DNA from: Endozoicomonadaceae bacterium
GTDB taxonomy: Bacteria; Pseudomonadota; Gammaproteobacteria; Pseudomonadales; Endozoicomonadaceae
Assembly (NCBI GenBank): GCA_015163815.1
Contig: JAAOIJ010000045.1
Coordinates: 1 to 5,092 of the forward strand
DNA length: 5,092 nt
Reading direction: 5' to 3'
The position numbers and the translations under genes were made by a program. The notes beneath the pieces were generated by a model. The model ran no database searches, was not told the DNA's origin, and saw nothing but the letters and a program-made list of their open reading frames with translations. This document shows, piece after piece, positions 1 to 5,092 of this stretch. How positions within the stretch are numbered: the stretch's first letter is position 1; each line of letters opens with the position of its first letter.

Positions 1-60
1 AACCGGGAAATATTATACCACAAATTAACATATAATTCATTGAATTATATAATATTTATT
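1..60 (+). repeat. Diverged direct repeat, left copy
   Basis: Ungapped alignment with 1671-1730 gives roughly 47 of 60 identical bases, including the shared blocks CGGGAA, ACAAATTAA and ATTGAAT. The element may extend past the window's left edge. Both copies lie upstream of a coding stretch: a probable remnant here, and the 541-codon gene for the other copy. A duplicated promoter or leader region is possible; an old insertion-sequence end is the alternative. AT richness inflates chance identity, but the conserved GC-containing blocks argue against simple coincidence. Confidence 0.6.
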
Positions 61-191
61 ACTTTTTCAGGATCGACTACATATCAGCTAAACAAGATGT
101 CTTACCTAGCGACTTGGCAAAAATTTTACATGACCTTCAGTGTTCTACTGATCAGCCTGACAATTCTTTTTACAGAAGGAATCTCGCTTAG
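36..191 (+). pseudogene. Probable gene remnant, unknown function
   Basis: This frame is open from a stop at 33-35 to a TAG at 189-191 and encodes about 51 residues with no convincing start codon or ribosome binding site. The second part, starting at DYISAKQDVLPSDLAKIL, reads like ordinary soluble protein. Over codons 96-188 roughly half of first positions are G or C, against about a third at the second and third positions; that is the pattern expected of real coding DNA in an AT-rich genome. A longer overlapping frame (40-294, TTG start, or ATG at 97) would encode a one-span membrane peptide with a CCCC cluster. In that frame the GC falls at the third position, so I take it as a shadow. No family is recognised. 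It may be the 3' end of a gene truncated by the repeat at 1-60. Confidence 0.35.
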
Positions 192-558
192 CGTAGGAAC
201 ATGTTGCTGCTGTAGTGCGATCAACTGCTATCAATATTGTAAAAAAACCCGTCATTCAAAATATAAAAGCATAAAAAAACAAAGCAATATATAGCAAATA
301 ATATTATATTATCATGCTGACTCATTATTTGTTATTTTGCATCAAACATATGAGAAAAAAGCGTTCATGTCATGAAAATGCTGATGGCAGGCATAATAAT
401 TTCAAATTTAGTAGCTGATGACAATATTTTAAAAGTTTTTTGACTCGTCTTGACAAGCTAGCTAAGCATTTTAAAGCGATGATTTATTGAGATGCGTTTT
501 ATTTATTTCCAATAGTTAACTCAATAACAATCGTCATTGCTAGCAAATGAAAACCAGC
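192..558. other. Gene-poor AT-rich stretch
   Basis: No complete gene is visible on either strand. A very short ATG frame at 350 stops after 23 codons. The only peptide of interest is the broken frame at 422-550, listed separately. The part before 300 is covered by the tail of the overlapping frame rejected as a shadow. Confidence 0.5.
422..550 (+). pseudogene. Possible transposase N-terminal scrap
   Basis: The frame reads FLTRLDKLAKHFKAMIY, then a TGA at 488-490, then DAFYLFPIVNSI, and ends at a TGA at 548-550. If the first TGA replaced a Trp codon, the spacing of RLD, aromatic and IVNSI resembles the amino-terminal region of some IS5-type transposases, where a RLD...IDW..F...L pattern is common. 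This rests on pattern memory only. Base composition by codon position is only weakly coding. It could equally be chance reading of AT-rich DNA. Confidence 0.18.
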
Positions 559-868
559 TTAATGCTTGGAAGAAAAACGCAAACAAATCATAGCATCTTG
601 TAAATATTTTTGTATTTTTTGTAATATCAATGAATCAGGTAGTTTCTTCCATATCTCTTTCGAGAGATAGGTCATCATCATGTTTGATAAATTCTGGGTA
701 GATTGACGCATATCGCATATGATCCTTAGACCATGGCATAAGAGACCAGTCACATATCAACATGACTGTTTCCACTTCATCCCAAGATATATGATAAGAT
801 AATATGCCTTCCTCTAGATTCTAAAGATCAAATAGTGTTATTTTTTCAATTATTTTAATAAAAAACAT
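559..868 (-). pseudogene. Decayed gene of unknown function
   Basis: Starting from ATG at 868-866, the minus strand encodes MFFIKIIEKITLFDL, then a TAG at 823-821, then about 60 open codons (NLEEGILSYHISWDEVETVM onward, rich in Trp and acidic residues) to a TGA at 637-635. In the middle section about half of first codon positions are G or C, clearly more than second or third positions, which supports coding. Near 640-660 the neighbouring frame takes over with KKLPDSLILQKIQKYLQDAM and runs to a TAA at 561-559, so a one-base shift would join the two into a protein of about 100 residues. A 64-codon GTG-started frame (753-559) covers only the second half in the alternative frame. No family is recognised and the reconstruction is inference. 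Confidence 0.35.
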
Positions 869-1127
869 CACTTTAAATGTAGGGAATTCTTATTTAAAAA
901 GTCTTTTCATCGTTATAGCGTATAAAAATATTGAAAAAGTTCAATATAATGCCATTCATCTTAGGTCTATGTAGTGATGATGCAGCACAAAAATATAAAT
1001 ATTTTTCACTTATTTTCAACAGTTTAACGATTGTATAAATCTATTATTGAATGCTTTTTGAATCGCTACAATTTTACAATCGTTTATATTAATAAACTCT
1101 GTTTTCTTTGGTAGATATTTACGAAAT
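869..1127. other. AT-rich intergenic stretch
   Basis: No gene is supported. A 29-codon frame at 949-1038 has no ribosome binding site and I do not call it. The stretch contains the inverted repeat at 1026-1084. Confidence 0.5.
1026..1084. repeat. Inverted repeat, 10-bp arms
   Basis: AACGATTGTA at 1026-1035 is matched by its exact complement at 1075-1084, with about 39 bp between. It could form a weak stem or be the pair of ends of a small decayed element. No function can be assigned. Confidence 0.35.
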
Positions 1128-1132
1128 ACTCT

Positions 1133-1271
1133 GACACCTTTGCAATAAGCAGTGCAATGAATAATTTATGTGTTTTTTTATTCAAAAAATACATAAATTA
1201 CTTCATTTTTTAAACTATTTTAATAAAAAAGATTATATCAAGAGTCTTTGTTGCCTTATTGCAAAGGTCTC
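1133..1271 (+). mobile_element. 139-bp MITE, copy 1
   Basis: This is a non-coding miniature inverted-repeat element. The ends are GACACCTTTGCAATAAG and the complement of GAGACCTTTGCAATAAG, so the terminal repeats are 17 bp with one mismatch. A perfect 5-bp duplication ACTCT flanks it at 1128-1132 and 1272-1276. The interior holds a second nested inverted repeat (1162-1171 with 1191-1200, extending into the T7/A6 runs), giving a long AT hairpin. An inverted copy of identical length lies at 4372-4510, with 8 differences in 139 bases. It has no transposase, so it must have been moved in trans. The ends recall several IS families beginning GAGACCTTTGC, but I cannot name the family; the 5-bp target duplication would be its key diagnostic. 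Confidence 0.9.
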
Positions 1272-1288
1272 ACTCTATTGATATTTAA

Positions 1289-1316
1289 AATCTATTTTTT
1301 ACTTATAAAATAGATT
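1289..1316. repeat. AT hairpin, 10-bp arms
   Basis: AATCTATTTT at 1289-1298 and AAAATAGATT at 1307-1316 are exact complements around an 8-base loop. The stem is AT-rich, has no GC core and does not end in a clear T run, so it is weak as a terminator. Confidence 0.35.
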
Positions 1317-1414
1317 CAATTATCTCTTTGTAAAAAAACAAGGTACTTTTGTTCAACATTTTGGTCTAGAGCGTGCCCTAAATCTAAAAATCATTGATAG
1401 ATTGCTTTTTTTGG
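1316..1414 (-). pseudogene. Possible short coding scrap
   Basis: The minus-strand frame reads PKKAIYQ, a TGA at 1393-1391, then FLDLGHALDQNVEQKYLVFL and a few more residues to a TGA at 1318-1316. In the second part more than half of first codon positions are G or C while second positions are almost all A or T, a strong coding-like pattern for so short a stretch. There is no start codon or ribosome binding site, and no family is recognised. With many short frames examined, such a pattern can arise by chance. Confidence 0.2.
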
Positions 1415-1670
1415 TTATAAAAAATGTCTTACTGTTGAATTTCACACTTAAGGAAGTGTTTTAAAATAAACGACATGCTTTTTTGTAAAAAAGAGTACTG
1501 ACTGATAATTAGAGATTTTTTAACTGATATTCTTTGAGGAAATATACAAATCATCATGCAATATTTTGATCATGATGAAATGGATGTTTGAATTTATTTT
1601 GCAATAAATATATTTAGTGTATATCTGTCTTTTTTTGTTTTTTCCAGATTTTATATCAAACACAATCTAA
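1415..1670. other. AT-rich intergenic stretch with small hairpins
   Basis: No gene is supported. Three small inverted repeats are visible: ACACTT/AAGTGT with an AAGG loop at 1444-1459 followed by three T, CTTTTTT/AAAAAAG near 1490, and TCATCATG/CATGATGA at 1551-1558 and 1571-1578. The first could be a weak terminator. An ATG at 1556 opens only an 11-codon frame. Confidence 0.4.
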
Positions 1671-1730
1671 ACTCGGGAATTATCACACTACAAATTAATA
1701 TATAAAATATTGAATAATATACAATTTATA
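1671..1730 (+). repeat. Diverged direct repeat, right copy
   Basis: This is the second copy of the repeat at 1-60, aligned without gaps at about 78% identity and in the same orientation. It ends about 170 bp before the start of the 541-codon gene. Outside these 60 bases the two regions do not match. It may carry a promoter shared by two genes, but no canonical -35/-10 pair is conserved between the copies. Confidence 0.6.
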
Positions 1731-1736
1731 TTTAAA

Positions 1737-1780
1737 AATTAATTAAATAATTAATTAAATAATTAATTATTTAATTAATT
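1737..1780. repeat. Perfect 44-bp AT palindrome with 12-bp tandem units
   Basis: Positions 1737-1756 and 1761-1780 are exact 20-bp complements around AAAT. The left side is also a tandem repeat of the 12-bp unit AATTAATTAAAT. Every base is A or T. It sits between the right repeat copy and the 541-codon gene, about 120 bp upstream of its start. It could be a cruciform, a binding region for an AT-recognising regulator or nucleoid protein, or a slippage-prone tract. Confidence 0.75.
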
Positions 1781-1885
1781 TTCCTATGAAATAGAACTTT
1801 TGATGCATGGATGTGTTCTAAAGGTTATCGATCATCAGCGTCTTTGACTGAAAATCGAACAGATATTCATCTCATTTTTTTATAC

Positions 1886-1890
1886 AAGGA
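1886..1890 (+). promoter_or_regulatory. Ribosome binding site AAGGA
   Basis: AAGGA lies 9 bases before the ATG at 1900. It decides this start over the out-of-frame ATG at 1893, which is too close to the site. Confidence 0.7.
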
Positions 1891-1899
1891 ATATGAACA

Positions 1900-3525
1900 A
1901 TGAAACCAATAATACAATCTCATGCCTGTTGTTTTGATTTTTATTTTGAATTGCTACATATTACTGAAGAAGCAGTAGATACATCTCTTGCCTCAAAAAA
2001 AGACCATGAACATAATACAGAGACTTCTATTATGGTCGTCAATCCAAGAAGTCAACTTATCGTTAATTCTGCAAGATTTGAATCAAAATGCATTGATCGT
2101 GATCCAAGTAATTTTTTTTCTTCAGGCATAATGTCTCTTCGACAGCATTATTCAGGCAAATCAAAAGATAAATTAACGATATTAGATATTTATAAAGATA
2201 TTGAAAATCATGATCTTATCAGCCATTATGTTTTGATGTGTACGCAAGATAATCAATCTTATATTTTTTATGATACGCTTGATAAGTATCTGATCGTATT
2301 AGAAAAAAAACCACAGACTTATAAAATAAGATCATTCGATTTTAATCCGAGCGCTGGATTGTGTCAACTGGACGGGGTATTTGACGTGCTTATTTCCCCT
2401 ATTCCAGAGCGAGATCTTCAAGAATCTAATGCTTTTAAATCTATAGATCCTATCAAAGAACCCGAAATGCCTTTTGCTCGGCAAGCTTTTATTTTAGATC
2501 ACTTAATTAACAAGGATCCCAATATCACGCATCAAGATATCGATCATGAATCTTATCAAGTCATGTTACACGCATTACGCTATGCCAACTATAGAACATT
2601 AGACGACGCAGAAATGGATGATTTACATATCATGGCACCTGGACCTGTCTTTACGACATGGGTTTCATTGACAGGCATCTCCATTTTTAATGGGAAAAAT
2701 AATCCTCCACGTCAACTTGATTTTAGATCTAATTTACTCGATATCGCCAATCTATTACAAACAGCAGACATTCCATTAATTATAGTTTATACCGAACTCA
2801 ATATGAATCCAGGTGAAAAAGAGATACTGATATCCGATTTTGATCATAGTAATATTTTAATCATCAATACACAAGAACTTCACGTTTTAAAAGATCTTAC
2901 TGATACTTTGAAAAAAAATAAAGAAAAACCAATCTTGCTTTTGGATGATTTAAGGTTCAATATTATTTACGATAAACAGCTGTTTATTGAACAAGCTATA
3001 AGCATAGCTAAACATCAAAATAAATTTAATATAGTTTCTAGCCTTGAAAAGACTAAAAAAGGATCATTAGTTTATACAGATGCAGATAACATATTGTTTA
3101 AACCACCGATATATCAGCTTGCTTCACGCATTCAAATAATGGCAGTTGTACTGAGATCTTTAGACTATTTGAAAAAACCGATGCCGCCTAGTCATCTTTT
3201 TCATATATTAGATTTTGACACAGTCGCTTTGCTTGAGCATGAAAGCCCCTTTGGAAGTCCTTTAACAGTAAAAATAAAAACAACCGAACTCGAAAAGAAA
3301 CAGCATCATCTATCCCATGCGATATCAACTAATATGTTAGACATGAAGATAGCTTTCATGAATAGAGAAATATTGCTTCATCAAGAAATAGGATATATTA
3401 GAGTGGATAATCACTCATTAAAACACTACACTAAGCCTACTTATCAAGAGTTGAAGTTATCAATAATACAGCAGAATGCTTGGATATATTATGCTCGAAC
3501 AGAATCATGGAAGAATAAAAAATAA
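1900..3525 (+). CDS. Large orphan protein, possible DxD glycosyltransferase-like effector
   Basis: This 541-residue protein is the only intact long gene here. It has a good ribosome binding site and a normal TAA stop. I see no signal peptide and no membrane segment, so it is probably cytosolic or exported by a signal-independent route. The clearest motif is KKGSLVYTDADNILFKPP, with Asp394 and Asp396 forming a DxD after a short hydrophobic strand. This is how GT-A glycosyltransferases with a sugar-binding DxD bind metal and nucleotide sugar, including toxin-type enzymes of intracellular bacteria. An upstream LLLDDLRF (about 346-353) could correspond to the conserved Asp-Arg segment before the DxD, but the spacing is longer than usual. 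APGPVF is near 246-251. The amino-terminal 200 residues and the tail after 450 match nothing I know, and the carboxyl end is basic (WKNKK). The gene stands alone, convergent with fic. A glycosyltransferase role is inference; an unrelated orphan effector is equally possible. Confidence 0.85.
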   Translation: MKPIIQSHACCFDFYFELLHITEEAVDTSLASKKDHEHNTETSIMVVNPRSQLIVNSARFESKCIDRDPSNFFSSGIMSLRQHYSGKSKDKLTILDIYKDIENHDLISHYVLMCTQDNQSYIFYDTLDKYLIVLEKKPQTYKIRSFDFNPSAGLCQLDGVFDVLISPIPERDLQESNAFKSIDPIKEPEMPFARQAFILDHLINKDPNITHQDIDHESYQVMLHALRYANYRTLDDAEMDDLHIMAPGPVFTTWVSLTGISIFNGKNNPPRQLDFRSNLLDIANLLQTADIPLIIVYTELNMNPGEKEILISDFDHSNILIINTQELHVLKDLTDTLKKNKEKPILLLDDLRFNIIYDKQLFIEQAISIAKHQNKFNIVSSLEKTKKGSLVYTDADNILFKPPIYQLASRIQIMAVVLRSLDYLKKPMPPSHLFHILDFDTVALLEHESPFGSPLTVKIKTTELEKKQHHLSHAISTNMLDMKIAFMNREILLHQEIGYIRVDNHSLKHYTKPTYQELKLSIIQQNAWIYYARTESWKNKK

Positions 3526-3595
3526 AAACAGATTATCAATACAAAAAATACTCCTCATTAATATGCAACAAAACTGTAACAAGTAATCATCAGAG

Positions 3596-3665
3596 TCTGT
3601 CCACGTAAGTGTGTCAATGCATATTTAGAGACCGAAATATGCATTGACACACTTACGTGGACAGA
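3596..3665. repeat. Perfect 31-bp-arm palindrome
   Basis: Arms 3596-3626 and 3635-3665 are exact complements with an 8-base loop AGAGACCG. The outer sequence is TCTGTCCACGTAAGTGTG on each side. It looks like two transposon ends joined head to head; TCTGTCC with AAGTGTGT recalls ends of IS256-type elements, but that family call is tentative. A related single end lies at 4621-4649. No target duplication is visible at its flanks. It lies between the convergent 541-codon gene and fic, so the hairpin may also stop transcription from both sides, although no T run follows it on either strand. Confidence 0.85.
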
Positions 3666-3831
3666 AGACCTTCTTATTCTTGAATACTTAATCTAATAGG
3701 CATTCTTTGATTGCTTTCAATGTAAATCCTTTCTCTTTTAATTCATGTATCTGCTTAATCAGAGAAACCATCTCCATACTATACAGCTGATAACCTGATT
3801 CAGTCATATCAGCAACATATAGAAGCTCTTC

Positions 3832-4395
3832 TTATGTCCACTGGTGAATCGCTGCATTGCTTTCACCTACTTTTCTAGCAAGTTCTCCAATGGTGATCAG
3901 TTCATCACTATAATCCGGCTCAGCATCTTTACCCTCTGCAGCATTTAGATAGATATTCAAAGATCTATCTGTCGCTTGAGCTATGAGCTTGTAATAATTA
4001 TCTTTTGACCCGCCAAGATGTGCTTTTTCTAATGAATTGATATAAGGAATACGATCATTTTTCCGAATAATACCCATAGGATAGCCTGTCATCAGCAAAA
4101 TAATATTCATTAGCAATCTGGCCGTTCGACCATTGCCATCAATAAATGGATGTATGCTAACAAGACGGTAATGTGCTTCAGCTGCCCACTCTATGGGATG
4201 AAGTTCGTTATTTTTCGAGAGCCATTCTAAAAATTCTTCCATTAAATCAGGCACTTTGATTGGGTTGGGCAGTACAACTCTAGATCCTTGAATTTTGACT
4301 GGATCAGAACGGTAATATCCTGCATTTCTATCATCAATACCTTTTAAAATCATGCTATGGATAAACAGAATGAGACTTTTGCAATAAGACAACAA
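3832..4395 (-). CDS. Surviving Fic-domain open frame started inside the MITE
   Basis: This 187-codon frame keeps the whole Fic core, with the active-site motif at residues 82-93, and the first 20 or so residues of the MerR domain. Its first codons come from the MITE: TTG at 4395-4393 and a second in-frame TTG at 4392-4390. AGGAG (4403-4399, minus strand) lies 6 bases before the second TTG, a good spacing, so I prefer 4392 as the start if it is translated. MITE copy 1 has AAGAG at the same place. The product would lack the usual amino-terminal inhibitory helix and have no complete DNA-binding domain. Expression is unproven; an inert leftover of the pseudogene is the default reading. An internal ATG at the SMILKG site is an alternative start without a clear ribosome binding site. 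Confidence 0.5.
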   Translation of the reverse strand: MLSYCKSLILFIHSMILKGIDDRNAGYYRSDPVKIQGSRVVLPNPIKVPDLMEEFLEWLSKNNELHPIEWAAEAHYRLVSIHPFIDGNGRTARLLMNIILLMTGYPMGIIRKNDRIPYINSLEKAHLGGSKDNYYKLIAQATDRSLNIYLNAAEGKDAEPDYSDELITIGELARKVGESNAAIHQWT

Positions 4396-4510
4396 AGACT
4401 CCTGATATGATCTTTTTTATTAAAATAGTTTAAAAAATGACGTAATTTATGTATTTTTTGAATAAAAAAACACATAAATTATTCATTGAATTGCTTATTG
4501 CAAAGGTCTC
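4372..4510 (-). mobile_element. 139-bp MITE, copy 2, inserted in fic
   Basis: This is an inverted copy of the element at 1133-1271, identical in length and about 94% identical in sequence. Its ends are GAGACTTTTGCAATAAG and the complement of GAGACCTTTGCAATAAG. A perfect 5-bp duplication AGAAT flanks it at 4367-4371 and 4511-4515. Element plus duplication is 144 bp, a multiple of three, but read from fic it gives RPLQ then TAA at 4497-4495. The different duplication from copy 1 shows two separate insertion events. Confidence 0.93.
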
Positions 4511-4620
4511 AGAATATCTTGTGCTGTCAGACTAGAGAGTTGCTGTGTGGCTTTTTGATTGATCCAGTCTATTGCAGGATCTGACCATATTTCTGTGTAA
4601 ATTTTAACGTAGAAATTGAC

Positions 4621-4651
4621 ATATGAATTAGCACACTGACGTAGACAGACC
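4621..4651 (-). mobile_element. Transposon-end-like sequence beside the fic 5' end
   Basis: Bases 4621-4649 match the right arm of the palindrome (3637-3665) at 24 of 29 positions in the same orientation, with the outer TGTC-type end pointing right. It is therefore in inverted orientation to the left arm at 3596, so the fic remnant is bracketed by two inward-facing ends about 1.05 kb apart. No matching target duplication is seen outside them. Either a larger element was mostly deleted and left its end against the truncated fic, or fic was carried as a passenger. Confidence 0.6.
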
Positions 4652-4749
4652 CAATCCACATACAAAACATTCATTTCAAATGATCTCTGATCAATTTAAA
4701 AGATATCAAGATTTTTACAAAAAAATCATAATTTTACTTTTTTTTGACA

Positions 4750-4774
4750 AAAAATCAACATTTGATTGATTTTT
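4750..4774. repeat. AT inverted repeat, 9-bp arms
   Basis: AAAAATCAA (4750-4758) and TTGATTTTT (4766-4774) are exact complements with a 7-base loop. It ends in five T on the plus strand and five A before it, so it could be a weak bidirectional terminator. Confidence 0.35.
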
Positions 4775-4792
4775 AATGTCTTACGCTTGCAT

Positions 4793-4822
4793 TTTACAGT
4801 TGTATACATGCCTGTGTATTAT
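4793..4822 (+). promoter_or_regulatory. Promoter-like TTTACA-N18-TATTAT
   Basis: The two hexamers match the sigma-70 consensus at most positions with an acceptable 18-base spacer that contains the palindrome GTATAC. No gene follows within the window, and chance matches are common in AT-rich DNA. Confidence 0.22.
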
Positions 4823-4964
4823 TTAAATAGGTTTATTTTCATCAGATGAGGTCAATTTTTATTGTTTAAAACATTGATAACACAATCTATTGATGAATAA
4901 CTTTTTAGTTAAACTTCAATGTTTTAGACTGATTAACTTTTGACTTTAAAATCCAGAGCTAGCC

Positions 4965-4987
4965 GTTTTACTGCCATGCAGTAAAAC
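4965..4987. repeat. Compact perfect inverted repeat, 10-bp arms
   Basis: GTTTTACTGC (4965-4974) and GCAGTAAAAC (4978-4987) are exact complements with a 3-base loop CAT. It could be an operator or a small hairpin. It is not followed by a T run, so terminator activity is doubtful. Confidence 0.5.
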
Positions 4988-5092
4988 ATGATTCAACACA
5001 CATGATTGACTATCTCAGCAAGATGAATTGAGTAATATAACGCATTATATCAACATGCAAAGCAACCAATGGCAATATAAAAATATATCACA

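Larger units (their letters stand above)
3688..4575 (-). pseudogene. Fic-MerR fusion gene, MITE-interrupted, with nonsense codon
   Basis: The Fic core carries HPFIDGNGRTAR (4152-4117), which matches the HPFxDGNGRxxR active site that transfers AMP to a hydroxyl side chain. Before it come KGIDDRNAGYYR and the flap GSRVVLPNPIKV; after it comes a C-terminal MerR-type helix-turn-helix (ITIGELARKV). This is a common Fic family layout. Three lesions are seen. A TAA at 3834-3832 cuts the helix-turn-helix after HQWT, yet 47 more in-frame codons (GYQLYS, GFTLKAIKECLL) continue to a TAA at 3690-3688. A 139-bp MITE sits at 4372-4510; upstream of it the frame resumes with AIDWINQKATQQLSSLTAQDIL, and removing the element plus one AGAAT joins QDIL to FIHSMILKG in frame. 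The 5' end, where Fic proteins usually have an inhibitory SxxxEG/N helix, is missing; the frame instead runs to an ATG at 4674 through transposon-end-like DNA. Confidence 0.85.
4675..5092. other. AT-rich stretch without a gene
   Basis: I find no supportable coding frame on either strand. It contains the inverted repeats at 4750-4774 and 4965-4987 and one promoter-like pair. The right edge may be upstream of a gene outside the window. Confidence 0.55.

Noticed and set aside
40..294. 84-codon frame with a hydrophobic span and a CCCC cluster
   Set aside because: It starts at TTG, or ATG at 97, without a ribosome binding site, the frame stays open to the window edge, and GC sits at third codon positions. 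The overlapping frame at 36-191 has the better coding pattern.
559..753. 64-codon GTG-started minus-strand frame as a separate gene
   Set aside because: No ribosome binding site was seen, and its first half overlaps a frame with better coding pattern. I treat its second half as the shifted end of the decayed gene at 559-868.
851..865. TATTTTAATAAAAAA shared with the MITE interior (about 1216-1230)
   Set aside because: A 15-base all-AT match in AT-rich DNA is expected by chance, and no further MITE sequence surrounds it.
949..1038. 29-codon frame MPFILGLCSDDAAQKYKYF...
   Set aside because: Too short, without a ribosome binding site or recognisable family.
1128..1276. MITE copy 1 as a second disrupted gene like fic
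   Set aside because: Joining the flanks after removing the element and one ACTCT gives no open frame worth reporting on either strand.
1844..1872. TTGACT as a -35 box for the 541-codon gene
   Set aside because: No acceptable -10 hexamer lies 16-18 bases downstream; only poor matches are present.
1..5092. CRISPR array, tRNA or rRNA genes
   Set aside because: No regularly spaced repeats with unique spacers, no tRNA-like cloverleaf and no conserved rRNA segments were seen.

Overview
This is an AT-rich, gene-poor window with one clearly intact gene, one interrupted gene, two copies of a small mobile element and several probable gene remnants. Long AT-rich gaps, nonsense codons, a frameshift and miniature transposable elements are the usual picture of a decaying, host-associated genome. 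A Fic protein and a large orphan protein with a DxD motif would fit an intracellular bacterium such as a member of Legionellales or Rickettsiales. That placement is inference: no rRNA, tRNA or housekeeping gene is present to fix the taxon.

Layout. The left edge (1-60) carries a diverged direct repeat whose second copy is at 1671-1730. Next to the left copy, 36-191 looks like the remnant of a gene. The stretch 192-1899 has no intact gene. It holds a possible transposase scrap (422-550), a decayed minus-strand gene (559-868), the first 139-bp MITE (1133-1271), AT hairpins, another short coding scrap (1316-1414), the second repeat copy, and a perfect 44-bp AT palindrome (1737-1780). The intact 541-codon gene follows at 1900-3525 with a good ribosome binding site. 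It may be a glycosyltransferase-like effector; the evidence is a YTDADN motif only.

Right half. A perfect 31-bp-arm palindrome (3596-3665) lies between the 541-codon gene and a convergent, minus-strand Fic-MerR gene (3688 to about 4575). That Fic gene carries three lesions: a nonsense codon inside the MerR helix-turn-helix, a MITE inserted upstream of the Fic core, and loss of its 5' end next to a sequence resembling the palindrome arms. The MITE in fic is an inverted copy of the first one. Both copies are 139 bp, about 94% identical, have 17-bp terminal inverted repeats and are flanked by perfect but different 5-bp target duplications (ACTCT and AGAAT). Removing the MITE and one AGAAT restores the fic reading frame exactly.

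The most interesting possibility is that the MITE brings its own AGGAG-N6-TTG start in frame with the Fic core. An amino-terminally truncated Fic AMPylase without its inhibitory helix and without a working DNA-binding tail might then still be made. The last 420 bp (4675-5092) have no gene I can support, only inverted repeats and a weak promoter candidate.
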